Source of the DNA: an uncultured Chlorobiaceae bacterium
Lineage (GTDB): Bacteria > Bacteroidota > Chlorobiia > Chlorobiales > Chlorobiaceae
Direction of reading: 5' to 3'
DNA length: 64,000 nucleotides
Assembly (NCBI GenBank): GCA_903839405.1
Contig: CAIMCD010000019.1
Coordinates: forward strand, 62,001 to 126,000
Positions 1 to 8,818 of the stretch are shown here, in pieces; position 1 is the first letter of the stretch; each line of letters starts with the position of its first letter. Position numbers and translations under genes: made by a program. The notes beneath the pieces were generated by a model. The model saw only the letters and a list, made by a program, of their open reading frames with translations. It had not been told where the DNA came from and searched no databases.

Positions 1-1195
1 CGGCTCGGTTGTGGCTGAAATACCGGCGGAATCGCTGGTGCTTGGCGGTGGCGCTCCGGTCTATATCCGTGAAGCCATTGAAAAAAAGCCCGATACAAAA
101 CCGGCGGTGCTTGAGAGTGACGACACCCTGGATTTCAGGGCCATCAGCCTTGAACTGCTTTCGCGCCCCAATATTGCAAGCAAGCAGTGGGTTTACCGCC
201 AGTATGACTCCATGGTGCAGACCAACACGGTTACGCCGGTAGGCCATACCGATTCGGCCGTCATCCGCATCAAAGGCACAAAGAAAGCTCTGGCCATGAA
301 GACCGACTGTAACGCGCGTTACGTCTATCTCAACCCTTCGGCCGGCGGCAAGATCGCCGTGGCAGAGTGTGCCCGCAATATCGCCTGTTCCGGTGCCCGG
401 CCACTGGCCATTACCAACTGCCTCAATTTCGGCAACCCCTACAAGCCCGAGGTCTACTTCCAGTTCAAGGCTTCGGTTGAAGGAATGGGAGCAGCCTGCC
501 GAGCCTTCAATACCCCGGTAACCGGTGGAAATGTAAGTTTCTACAACGAAACCTCCATCGGCGGCGTCCGCACGGCCATCTACCCCACCCCGACCATCGG
601 CATGATCGGCCTGCTTGAGGATATCGACAATCTGGTTGGCTCAACCTTCACCCATCCGGGTGACGCCATTGTGCTCCTCGGTGATCCCCAGCTCACGCTT
701 GATGGATCGGAGTATCTGGTCATGCAGTACGATACACCGGGCCAGGATGCACCGGCAATTGATCTTGAGCACGAAAAAAATCTCCAGAACCTGCTTGTGG
801 CGCTGGCTGAGAAAAAGCTGGTACACTCCGCCCACGACATTTCCGACGGAGGGCTATTTGTGGCGCTGGCTGAAAAAGCCATCATGAATGAAGAGGCTCC
901 GCTCGGCTTCAAGGTTGAGCTGGAAGATGCGGCAAATGGAGCCTTCCAGATTCAGCAGCAGCTCTTTTCCGAAGCCCAGGGCCGCGTGGTGCTCAGCATT
1001 TCGGCCGAGCATGCAAAAGAGGTGATTGCAGAGGCGCTGAAATACCATGTGCCGGTACGGGTTATAGGCCAGGTTGTTTCAGGAAGTGCAACCATTGCCA
1101 TAAACGGCCGGGAGATTCTGCACTTCCCGCTTGGAGAGCTTGGTGCGGCTTACTATCACGCCCTTGAGCAGGCCCTCCACCTTGATGAACTGTAA
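1..1195 (+). CDS. purL: Phosphoribosylformylglycinamidine synthase PurL, C-terminal part (partial, 5' end outside window)
   Basis: The frame is open from base 2, so the N-terminal part lies upstream of the window. About 398 residues remain, ending in TAA. PurL makes FGAM from FGAR, glutamine-derived ammonia and ATP in purine synthesis. The visible part starts with the end of the first AIRS-type domain half (PAESLVLGGGAPVY), followed by the second half: a substrate/ATP-binding stretch with CNARYVYLNPSAGG, NCLNFGNPYKPE, TPVTGGNVSFYNE and the conserved HDISDGGL near residue 280. No glutamine amidotransferase domain follows, so this is the small PurL type that works with separate PurQ and PurS. 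It is followed 33 bases later by nnr in the same direction. The family assignment is very secure. Confidence 0.95.
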   Translation, partial: GSVVAEIPAESLVLGGGAPVYIREAIEKKPDTKPAVLESDDTLDFRAISLELLSRPNIASKQWVYRQYDSMVQTNTVTPVGHTDSAVIRIKGTKKALAMKTDCNARYVYLNPSAGGKIAVAECARNIACSGARPLAITNCLNFGNPYKPEVYFQFKASVEGMGAACRAFNTPVTGGNVSFYNETSIGGVRTAIYPTPTIGMIGLLEDIDNLVGSTFTHPGDAIVLLGDPQLTLDGSEYLVMQYDTPGQDAPAIDLEHEKNLQNLLVALAEKKLVHSAHDISDGGLFVALAEKAIMNEEAPLGFKVELEDAANGAFQIQQQLFSEAQGRVVLSISAEHAKEVIAEALKYHVPVRVIGQVVSGSATIAINGREILHFPLGELGAAYYHALEQALHLDEL

Positions 1196-1228
1196 ATCTT
1201 CCCCCCAAAGGGAATAAAGGAGTCGGAA

Positions 1229-2809
1229 ATGCTGGCGGTTCTCACGGCACAGGAGATGCAACAAGCCGACAAGGCGGCAATTGAAGAGCTTCATATCGGC
1301 GAAACCCGCCTTATGGAGCTCGCTGGCCATGCGTGCCTGGGCGTTATCCAGAAAACCCTGCAAAAGGAGAGCCTCGCAGGACTCTCCTTTCTGGTGATTT
1401 GCGGTAAAGGGAACAACGGCGGTGACGGCTTAGTGCTTGCTCGCCACCTGCTCAATCTTGGGGCTACGGTTGACCTCATTTTGCTCTACCCGGAAAGTGC
1501 GCTGCAACCGATTAATCTGGAAGCCCTTGCCACGCTCGAAGCCTACCGTCAGCACCAGGCTCCCCTGCGTCTCTTCCGAAGCCACAACGAAGCGCTCCCC
1601 TTTGTCGCCGAAACCAGCTACGACGTGCTGATTGACGCCATGATGGGCACCGGCCTTCGCCTCACCGGAAAAGAGACGCTGCTCCGCTCCCCGCTAAGTG
1701 AAGGCATTGAGCTGCTGAACACGCTTCGTGAGCGTTCAAACGCACGAAGCGTAGCAATTGATCTCCCGTCCGGACTTGACGCAACCACAGGCCTTGCAGC
1801 CACGCCTGCGGTGATGGCTGACGTGACCGTCACCATGGCTTTCCTGAAAACCGGCCTCTACCTCAATGATGGCCCTCCACTCTCGGGGGAGATACACATT
1901 GCCGAAATCTCCATCCCCGGCTTTCTTGCCGGAGAGTCCCCCGCTCTCCTTCTGGACCAGGAGTTCGCGGCTGAACAGTTCCTCCTCCGAGAGCCCCGAA
2001 GCGCAAAGCATACCAATGGCAAGGTGCTGATTGTTGCCGGATCGCAAAGCGCTGAGTCATCAATGGTTGGCGCCGCCATCATGAGTGCGAAAGCCGCCCT
2101 GAAAACCGGTGCAGGATATGTTGCCCTCTCCGTGCCCCTCGCTCTGGCAAACACCATACACCTTGCCTTACCCGAAGCGGTTGTGATTGGCCGGGATCTC
2201 TCCGCCATCCTCGAAAAAGCCCGCTGGGCAGATGCAATCGTGATTGGATGCGGTCTCGGGCGGGATAAAGCCGCCATTGAGCTTGTGAGGACGCTGTTGA
2301 GTAGTGACGAGATCAGGGAGAAGAAACTGATTCTTGATGCTGACGCCCTCTACGCCCTCTCTGAGGGCGATACCATCACGCTCCTCAGCCAATGCCGGGA
2401 GGTTGTGCTGACGCCGCACTACGGCGAGTTCAGCCGCCTCTCGGGGGAGACTGTGGAGAGCATTGCCGCCGACCCCATCGAGAGCGCCAGAGAGTTTGCC
2501 CAAGAGCATCAGGTTACCCTTCTGCTGAAAGGAAGTCCAACCGTGATTGCCGGAGCGGACGGAACGGTTCTCTTGAACACAAGCGGCACCGAGGCACTTG
2601 CCACGGCCGGATCAGGAGATGTGCTTTCCGGCATAATTGCCGCCCTCGCCGCAAAAGGAGCCGATATTGAGAGTGCCGCCGCAGCCGCCGCATGGTTTCA
2701 CGGCCGGGCCGGAGACCTTGCCTGCGACGTCTCCAGCCTCGTCTCCGCCGGAATGATTATTGAAGCCATTCAGCCAGCCATACAGGAAATTTTTGAGCAG
2801 GAAGAGTAA
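1229..2809 (+). CDS. nnr: Bifunctional NAD(P)H-hydrate epimerase / ADP-dependent NAD(P)H-hydrate dehydratase
   Basis: This enzyme repairs damaged NADH and NADPH: the N-terminal YjeF_N domain epimerises R/S NAD(P)HX and the C-terminal ribokinase-like domain dehydrates it using ADP. The protein is 526 residues, normal for the fused bacterial form. The N-terminal domain (about 1-215) carries GKGNNGGDGLVLARHL. The C-terminal domain (about 240-520) carries AKHTNGKVLIVAGS, VLTPHYGEFSRL, LLKGSPTVIA and the nucleotide-site motif ATAGSGDVLSG. The ATG is preceded by AAAGGAG at suitable spacing. The gene follows purL closely and may be co-transcribed. It ends before a hairpin shared with the convergent aminotransferase gene. 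Confidence 0.93.
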   Translation: MLAVLTAQEMQQADKAAIEELHIGETRLMELAGHACLGVIQKTLQKESLAGLSFLVICGKGNNGGDGLVLARHLLNLGATVDLILLYPESALQPINLEALATLEAYRQHQAPLRLFRSHNEALPFVAETSYDVLIDAMMGTGLRLTGKETLLRSPLSEGIELLNTLRERSNARSVAIDLPSGLDATTGLAATPAVMADVTVTMAFLKTGLYLNDGPPLSGEIHIAEISIPGFLAGESPALLLDQEFAAEQFLLREPRSAKHTNGKVLIVAGSQSAESSMVGAAIMSAKAALKTGAGYVALSVPLALANTIHLALPEAVVIGRDLSAILEKARWADAIVIGCGLGRDKAAIELVRTLLSSDEIREKKLILDADALYALSEGDTITLLSQCREVVLTPHYGEFSRLSGETVESIAADPIESAREFAQEHQVTLLLKGSPTVIAGADGTVLLNTSGTEALATAGSGDVLSGIIAALAAKGADIESAAAAAAWFHGRAGDLACDVSSLVSAGMIIEAIQPAIQEIFEQEE

Positions 2810-2916
2810 CGGCAAGGAATTCACGGATCGGTTTAGTGCTGATGGCGAACGAACTCCAACAGGAAAAAAGCATTAGGCCATCAGGCGCCGATTAAGGCCT
2901 TGAAAGAGTGGAACAA

Positions 2917-2944
2917 AAAAAGCCCCGATCTCTCAGGGCTTTTT
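2917..2944. terminator. Bidirectional intrinsic terminator between nnr and the aminotransferase gene
   Basis: AAAAAGCCC and GGGCTTTTT form a 9-bp stem around a 10-base loop. The T run on each strand follows the stem, so it could serve both convergent genes. Confidence 0.8.
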
Positions 2945-2962
2945 GATTTCACGATTCACGAC

Positions 2963-4174
2963 TCAGGCTTCGGGTTCGCGCAGGAATTTGCGGATATTTC
3001 TTGCGGCTTGGCGGATGCGCTCTTCGTTCTCAATCATGGCTATGCGCACATAGTCGTCACCATAGGCACCAAACCCGATACCGGGGCTGACGGCAACCTT
3101 GGCCTCCGAGAGCAGCTTTTTGCTGAACTCAAGGCTTCCCATGGAGCGGAAAGGTTCAGGAATCTGGGCCCAGACAAACATGCTTGCGCGGGGTGAGACC
3201 ACCGGCCAGCCAGCATTGATAAAGCTTTTGACCATAACGTCACGCCGTTTGCGGTAAACCTCGCAAATCTCCTGAACACAGCTCTGATCCTCCGTCAGGG
3301 CGATGGTGGAGGCCACCTGAATTGGGGTAAAGGTGCCATAATCGAGCCAGCTCTTGATTTTTTCAAGCGCACCGATCAGTTTGGCGTTGCCAACCATAAA
3401 GCCCACCCGCCACCCGGCCATATTGTAGGTTTTTGAAAGGGTGTAACTCTCAACCGCAACATCCTTTGCTCCGGGCACCTGCAAAATTGAGGGGGTCACA
3501 TAACCGTCAAAAGTCAGTTCAGCATAGGCGATATCACTGATAATGTAGAAGCGCTCCTGACGGGCAATATCGACCAGCTTTTCATAAAAAGGCAGCTCAA
3601 CCGTCGCCGTCGTGGGATTGTTGGGGAAGTTCACCACCAGGTATTTCGGCTTGGGCGAAGATTCACGCAGCGCTTTTTCAATGTTGCGGAAAAAGCCCTC
3701 TTCGTCAAGCGTAAAGTCCTCATTCATTTCAAGTTTCAGGCGGTGCACATTGCCTCCGGCCAGAATAAAGGCCTGGGAGTGGATCGGGTAACAGGGATCA
3801 GGCACCATGGCAAGGTCACCGGGATTGGTAATGGCCTGCACCAGATGCACATAGCCCTCCTTGGAGCCCATCGTGGCCACAACCTCACGGTCGAGGTCAA
3901 GATCAACATTGTACTTCTCTTTGTACCAGTGACCAACCGCGCCCCGAAGCTTGTAAATTCCTTTTGAAACGGAGTAGCCGTGGGTTCTGGGCTTATTGAT
4001 ACTCTCCACCAGTTTATCGACAATATGCTGCGGAGTTGGGCCATCGGGATTGCCCATGGAAAAGTCGATAACGTCCTCACCGGCACGACGCTCGGCCATT
4101 TTAAGCTCGTTAACCGCTGCAAAAACATACTTTGGCAAGCGCTTGATCTTGTCAAACTCTATTTCATCAAACAT
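2963..4174 (-). CDS. PLP-dependent class I/II aminotransferase (AlaC / DapL-like)
   Basis: A fold-type I PLP aminotransferase of 403 residues. The N-terminal region FSMGNPDGPTP and the stretch VNFPNNPTTA (about 182-190) are typical of the alanine transaminase AlaC and the LL-diaminopimelate aminotransferase subgroup. The PLP lysine lies in the motif TLSKTYNMAGWRVGF, at about residue 248. The likely reaction is reversible transfer of an amino group between alanine (or glutamate or LL-DAP) and a 2-oxo acid in the cytoplasm. The sequence looks more like AlaC than true DapL, but substrate cannot be settled by eye. It is transcribed away from the hdr operon. Confidence 0.88.
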   Translation of the reverse strand: MFDEIEFDKIKRLPKYVFAAVNELKMAERRAGEDVIDFSMGNPDGPTPQHIVDKLVESINKPRTHGYSVSKGIYKLRGAVGHWYKEKYNVDLDLDREVVATMGSKEGYVHLVQAITNPGDLAMVPDPCYPIHSQAFILAGGNVHRLKLEMNEDFTLDEEGFFRNIEKALRESSPKPKYLVVNFPNNPTTATVELPFYEKLVDIARQERFYIISDIAYAELTFDGYVTPSILQVPGAKDVAVESYTLSKTYNMAGWRVGFMVGNAKLIGALEKIKSWLDYGTFTPIQVASTIALTEDQSCVQEICEVYRKRRDVMVKSFINAGWPVVSPRASMFVWAQIPEPFRSMGSLEFSKKLLSEAKVAVSPGIGFGAYGDDYVRIAMIENEERIRQAARNIRKFLREPEA

Positions 4175-4495
4175 GGTGTGCTCTCAAAAAAGTAATTCAT
4201 TATGCAAAAAGTAATTGTCAAGGTATCATAAGCAAAAAGAGCATCACAATCAATGCAGCTCACCATTTTTTCCGGCGCTCTTTTTCCCTCTGCCCGGCCA
4301 GAGCGCTCCTCCCGGCACGCTTCAAACCAGCATACCCGATTGAAGCGGCCTTTCAGGTAACTGAAATGGGTTAAAAAGAACCTGTTTCAAAAAAAATAAA
4401 ACACTCCGGGCGATTTGACATTTATGTAATTTTCCTTAACATACTTTGTTCAATCCATTTCGCATCCCAGCTCCACGTAACGCAACATATACCTC
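4175..4495. other. Divergent intergenic region upstream of hdrCB and the aminotransferase gene
   Basis: A 321-base non-coding stretch between divergent genes. It contains the candidate promoter at 4415-4442 facing the hdr operon. No other conserved structure was recognised. Confidence 0.6.
4415..4442 (+). promoter_or_regulatory. Candidate sigma-70 promoter of the hdr-flx operon
   Basis: A perfect TTGACA at 4415-4420 is followed after 16 bases by TAACAT at 4437-4442. It lies about 54 bases before the GTG start of hdrCB. Assignment is by consensus only. Confidence 0.5.
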
Positions 4496-6004
4496 GTGTC
4501 AAAAATCACACTGACAGGAACGGATGCCCTGAAGCATCAGCTTCAGCAATCCACAGGCAATGACTACAACTGCTGCTACCAATGCGGGAAGTGTACGGCT
4601 GGATGCCCGGCCGGTTCACTCATGGATAACCCCCCTGCCCGGATCATGCGTCTCGTGCAGGCTGGCGCGGTTGAGGAGGCGCTCCGAAGCGACGCGCTCT
4701 GGTACTGCGTGGGATGCCAGACCTGTACTGCCCGATGTCCGCAGAACATGGATATTGCGGCCACCATGGACTCGCTCAGGTCGGTTGCAATGGAAAGCAA
4801 TATTGTTTCGGAAGAGAAGGCCAAAAAGCTGGTCGTCGCCTTTCACATCTCCTTCCTCAACAACGTGCGCAAACACGGACGGTTGCAGGAACTCTCCATG
4901 ATCAACAGCTATAAACTGCGCACCAAAACCTTCCTGCAGGATGCCGGACCGGGCGTTAAAATGATGGTGCAGGGCAAGATCAATCCGCTGCATACCCTTA
5001 CCGGAAAAGGTGACGTCAAGGCAAAGGATCAGATCGCTAAAATATTTGAAGCCTCGCAAAAAAAATCCCACGCTCCGGCAGCGAAACGACGCCCTGGTAA
5101 AAAAGAGTTCGTTGCGAATGCCCCGCTCTCCCTCAAACCCGGCATGACTATCGGCTACTATCCGGGATGTTCGCTCAGCGGCACGGCAAAAGAGTATGAC
5201 ATTTCAGTCAGAAAAATGTGTGAACTGCTGGATATAAAACTCCAGGAGATCAACGACTGGAACTGCTGCGGAGCAACCTCGGCTCATGCAACCAATCACA
5301 AGCTGGCCGAGCTGCTGCCGGCAAGAAATCAGGCGCTTGCCGACGACCAGGGGCACACCGTTGTGCTTGCACCCTGTGCGGCATGCCTGAACCGCCAGGT
5401 CACCACCCGCAAGGCCCTCCAGGATTCGACGGAACTTCGCCGGGAGGTTCGTTCAATTACCGGTATAGAACCAACCTGCAAGGCGGAGTTTATCGGCGTT
5501 ATCCAGATGCTTGAGGCACTGGGTAGTGAAGAGATCAAAAAACGGGTAAAAACCCCGCTCAAAGGGCTCTCGCTGGCCTGCTATTATGGCTGCCTCCTAG
5601 TTCGACCGATGGAGAGCATGAGTTTTGACGATCCTGAAAATCCCATGAAAATGGAGTCGGTACTCTCGGTGCTTGAAGCATCAACTGTCGATTGGGCATT
5701 CAAGATAGAGTGCTGTGGCGCCGGGCTCACGCTGGCCCAGGAAGGGCTTGTGGAAGAGCTCACCCACTCGATTGCAAAAAACGCAGCGGCCAACGGCGCG
5801 GATGCCTTTGTTGTTGCCTGTCCTCTCTGCCATGCCAACCTCGATATGCGTCAGGAGAGCATGAGAAAACGGTTCGGGGATATTAAACCGATGCCGGTTT
5901 ACTATATTTCAGAACTTATAGCCATTGCATGTGGTGCCAAACCCTCTGAAGTTGCTGTGGGCAAGCATTTTGTACCGGCCCTCGATCTTCTTTTGAAACT
6001 TTAG
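4496..6004 (+). CDS. hdrCB: Heterodisulfide reductase-like fused HdrC-HdrB subunit
   Basis: A single 502-residue protein that joins two subunits usually made separately. The N-terminal HdrC-like part has two cubane [4Fe-4S] motifs: C27/C30/C33/C37 (CYQCGKCTAGCP) and C71/C74/C77/C81 (CVGCQTCTARCP). The HdrB-like part has two CCG domains, the first near 222-298 (YYPGCS, NCCGATSA, APCAACLNR) and the second near 359-450 (ACYYGC, ECCGAG, CPLCHANLD). These bind the non-cubane clusters that reduce disulfides in HdrB. The start is GTG at 4496, downstream of a good promoter. It opens an operon with hdrA and flxDCBA, so the likely role is the disulfide-reducing end of an NADH-linked electron-bifurcating complex. 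The actual disulfide substrate is unknown. Confidence 0.88.
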   Translation: MSKITLTGTDALKHQLQQSTGNDYNCCYQCGKCTAGCPAGSLMDNPPARIMRLVQAGAVEEALRSDALWYCVGCQTCTARCPQNMDIAATMDSLRSVAMESNIVSEEKAKKLVVAFHISFLNNVRKHGRLQELSMINSYKLRTKTFLQDAGPGVKMMVQGKINPLHTLTGKGDVKAKDQIAKIFEASQKKSHAPAAKRRPGKKEFVANAPLSLKPGMTIGYYPGCSLSGTAKEYDISVRKMCELLDIKLQEINDWNCCGATSAHATNHKLAELLPARNQALADDQGHTVVLAPCAACLNRQVTTRKALQDSTELRREVRSITGIEPTCKAEFIGVIQMLEALGSEEIKKRVKTPLKGLSLACYYGCLLVRPMESMSFDDPENPMKMESVLSVLEASTVDWAFKIECCGAGLTLAQEGLVEELTHSIAKNAAANGADAFVVACPLCHANLDMRQESMRKRFGDIKPMPVYYISELIAIACGAKPSEVAVGKHFVPALDLLLKL

Positions 6005-6331
6005 AGCCATTCACGGTTGCACGATTGTGCGCCGCTCCCCGGTTTTCAAAAGTACCCGGGAGCGGTGAAGCGTCCGGTCGCTAATCTTAAGTGTTGGGGG
6101 GTGTTTTTTCTGTCTTTACAACGGGAAGCAACAACAAACAAAGTTGATAATGTTGTACATTTCAGGTCACCAGCATTTCACCTCCATTGAAATGAGTATC
6201 AGGCCCCGGTATTGAAATTATAGCACGCAGGAGAGTAACCGTTTGGCTGAACATCTGCCTTATCTCGGGAAAATGTTGAATTGCTCGGCCGCGTTTTCCG
6301 CTTGGCGGCTTCATTTAAAAATGATTGATCA
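6005..6331. other. Intergenic region between hdrCB and hdrA
   Basis: A 327-base gap inside an otherwise tight operon. It contains the hairpin at 6032-6065 and AT-rich sequence before hdrA. No small gene with convincing features was found. A secondary promoter for hdrA is possible but not demonstrable by eye. Confidence 0.5.
6032..6065 (+). terminator. GC-rich hairpin between hdrCB and hdrA (attenuator or processing site)
   Basis: CCGCTCCC at 6032-6039 pairs with GGGAGCGG at 6058-6065. Two further GC pairs are possible after one mismatch. No T tract follows, so a classic intrinsic terminator is unlikely. It may protect a 3' end or give partial read-through. Confidence 0.45.
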
Positions 6332-8302
6332 ATGGCAAAAATAGGGGTATTCATTTGTCACTGCGGTGAAAATGTCGCTGCAAAAATCGACTGTACCCAA
6401 TTGACGGCGGCAATAGGAGAGCATCCCGGGGTTGCGGTTTCGGTCGAATACAAATATTTCTGCTCCGACCCCGGCCAGGAGAGCGTTAAAAAAGCCATCC
6501 GGGAGCATGGTCTTACCGGTGTTGTTGTTGCGGCCTGCTCGCCAAGAATGCATGAAGCCACCTTCCGCAACGCCTGCGCTGAAGCTGGACTCAACCCCTA
6601 TTTGTGTGAAATCGCCAATATTCGTGAACACTGTTCATGGGTGCACACCGACAAGGATATGGCGACAATCAAAGCTCTTGAGATAACCCGTTCCCTGGTT
6701 GAAAAAGTCAAGCGCAACAATGAACTGCGCCCCATTGAGGTTCCTGTTACCCGCCGGGCACTGGTTATCGGTGGCGGCATTGCCGGAATCCAGGCGGCTC
6801 TTGATATCGCCAATGCCGGCCATGAGGTTGTGCTGGTCGAGCGCGAAGCCTCTCTTGGCGGACACATGGCCCAGTTGTCGGAAACCTTCCCGACACTCGA
6901 CTGCTCGCAGTGCATCATGACCCCAAGAATGGTTGAAGCAGCCCGCCATCCGAAAATCCGACTCCTGACCTATGCCGAAATCGAGCGTGTTGAGGGCTAC
7001 ATCGGCAACTTCAAGGTCAAGGTGCGCATGAAATCACGCTCGGTTGACATGAAAAAATGTACGGGGTGTGGCGACTGCATGCTCAAGTGTCCGGTAAAAA
7101 AAATCTCCAGCGAGTTCGACTGCGGCCTCGGCAAGCGCGCCGCCATCTATACCCCCTTCGCCCAGTCGGTGCCCAATATTCCGGTCATTGACAAAAAGCG
7201 ATGTACCTACTTTAAAAACGGCAAGTGCCAGATCTGCTCGAAATCCTGCCCGATCAATGCCATCGACTTCACCATAGAGGATGAGTTTCTGGATATTGAA
7301 ATCGGAGCTATAGTTGTGGCTACCGGCTTCCAGATTCAGAATACCGCCATGTACGGAGAGTATGGCTACGGCAAGTATGCGGATGTCATCACCGGCCTGC
7401 AGTTCGAACGCCTTGCCTCGGCGAGCGGCCCCACATCGGGTAAAATTTTGCGCCCATCGGACAACAGTGAACCGCAAACGGTGGTCTTTATCCAGTGCGC
7501 CGGATCGCGCGACCCGTCGAAAGGGGTACGCTACTGCTCAAAAATCTGCTGCATGTACACCGCAAAACATGCCATGCTCTACGCCCACAAGGTTCATGGC
7601 GGAAAAACCCATATTTTCTATATGGATATCCGCGCCGGAGGAAAGGGATACGATGAGTTTACCCGCAGGGCCATTGAGGAGGATGAGGCCTCCTATGTGC
7701 GTGGCCGGGTCAGCAAGGTGTGGCAGGAGAACGGCCGCCTGATGGTTCGTGGTGTTGACACCTTGCTTGGCCGACCGGTTGAAGTTGCGGCCGACATGGT
7801 GGTGCTCGCAACCGCAATCATCGCGCAACCCGATGCGAAAGAGTTTGCCAAAACCGTCGGCATCGGCTATGACGAGTACGGCTTCTACAATGAGGCGCAC
7901 CTCAAGCTCCGTCCGGTTGAGTCATCCACGGCCGGTATCTATCTGGCGGGGTGCTGCCAGTCGCCAAAAGATATTCCCGACTCGGTGGCCCAGGCATCGG
8001 CCACGGCCAGCAAGGTGCTGGCGCTCTTCAGCAAAGAGCAACTGGAGCGGGAGCCGGTGGTCGCCTCCAACAATGAAGCTACCTGCGCCGGATGCTGGGG
8101 ATGCGTACTGGCCTGCCCCTACGGTGCCATTGAACAGAAAGATATTCTCGACCGGAGCGGACGGCTCATCAAACGGGTCGCTTCGGTCAATCCCGGTCTC
8201 TGTCAGGGGTGCGGCACCTGTGTCACCTTCTGCCGCTCGAACAGCATTGATCTGGCCGGCTTTACCGAAAGACAGATTTTTGCTGAAGTCATGGGCCTCT
8301 AG
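6332..8302 (+). CDS. hdrA: HdrA-like FAD / iron-sulfur electron-bifurcating subunit
   Basis: A 656-residue HdrA homologue, the flavin-containing centre of heterodisulfide reductase complexes where electrons are split between high and low potential acceptors. The FAD-binding Rossmann motif VIGGGIAGIQAAL is at 145-157. The HdrA-type stretch TLDCSQCIMTPRM follows at about 188-200. Ferredoxin-type clusters are seen at CTGCGDCMLKCP (about 244), CAGCWGCVLACP (about 588) and CQGCGTCVTFC (near 628). The N-terminus carries CHCGENVA, as in HdrA. The start is ATG at 6332. It lies between hdrCB and flxD, and the whole set matches the FlxABCD-HdrABC type described in sulfate reducers. Confidence 0.92.
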   Translation: MAKIGVFICHCGENVAAKIDCTQLTAAIGEHPGVAVSVEYKYFCSDPGQESVKKAIREHGLTGVVVAACSPRMHEATFRNACAEAGLNPYLCEIANIREHCSWVHTDKDMATIKALEITRSLVEKVKRNNELRPIEVPVTRRALVIGGGIAGIQAALDIANAGHEVVLVEREASLGGHMAQLSETFPTLDCSQCIMTPRMVEAARHPKIRLLTYAEIERVEGYIGNFKVKVRMKSRSVDMKKCTGCGDCMLKCPVKKISSEFDCGLGKRAAIYTPFAQSVPNIPVIDKKRCTYFKNGKCQICSKSCPINAIDFTIEDEFLDIEIGAIVVATGFQIQNTAMYGEYGYGKYADVITGLQFERLASASGPTSGKILRPSDNSEPQTVVFIQCAGSRDPSKGVRYCSKICCMYTAKHAMLYAHKVHGGKTHIFYMDIRAGGKGYDEFTRRAIEEDEASYVRGRVSKVWQENGRLMVRGVDTLLGRPVEVAADMVVLATAIIAQPDAKEFAKTVGIGYDEYGFYNEAHLKLRPVESSTAGIYLAGCCQSPKDIPDSVAQASATASKVLALFSKEQLEREPVVASNNEATCAGCWGCVLACPYGAIEQKDILDRSGRLIKRVASVNPGLCQGCGTCVTFCRSNSIDLAGFTERQIFAEVMGL

Positions 8303-8359
8303 GCAAGGAGTGCCGAAATCCAGTCAATTGAACCGAAATTTGTTACCTGAAATACCCCG

Positions 8360-8809
8360 ATGAGTGAACCATTCGAGCCAAAAATCGTAGCGTTTGTCTG
8401 CACCTACTGCACCTATGCGGGCGCCGATCTTGCGGGCACAAGCCGGCTGAAATATGCACCCAATGTGCGCATTGTCCGCCTCCCCTGCACCGGAAGGATC
8501 AGCCCGATGTTTATCCTCAAGGCGCTGCAAAAAGGGGCTGACGGTGTGCTGGTAAGCGGATGCCACCCTGGAGATTGCCACTTTACCCACGGCAACTATC
8601 ATGCACGGCGCCGCTGGACGGTATTTCGCGCCCTATTGGAATTTACCGGCATACCGCTTGAACGGGTGAAATTCTCCTGGATCAGTGCGGCTGAAGGGGT
8701 CAAGTTTGCTGAATTCATCAACACCATTACGGAAGATATCCGCAAACAGGGGCCATTCGATCAATACAAGCAGTTGATCCGGGATACCGAGTCCCCGGCG
8801 ACACTTTAA
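8360..8809 (+). CDS. flxD: MvhD/FlxD-family [2Fe-2S] electron-transfer subunit
   Basis: A 149-residue protein of the MvhD family (methyl-viologen-reducing hydrogenase delta subunit). In methanogens this protein links a hydrogenase to HdrA; in bacterial Flx-Hdr complexes it links the NADH-oxidising subunits to HdrA. The conserved cysteines are visible as CTYCTYAGADLAG, RLPCTGRI and SGCHPGDCHF, which ligate a [2Fe-2S] cluster in the family. Length is normal. It starts 57 bases after hdrA and is followed 9 bases later by flxC, so it is clearly in the operon. No hydrogenase subunit is present, which favours NADH rather than H2 as the donor. Confidence 0.9.
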   Translation: MSEPFEPKIVAFVCTYCTYAGADLAGTSRLKYAPNVRIVRLPCTGRISPMFILKALQKGADGVLVSGCHPGDCHFTHGNYHARRRWTVFRALLEFTGIPLERVKFSWISAAEGVKFAEFINTITEDIRKQGPFDQYKQLIRDTESPATL

Positions 8810-8818
8810 ATCAACAAG

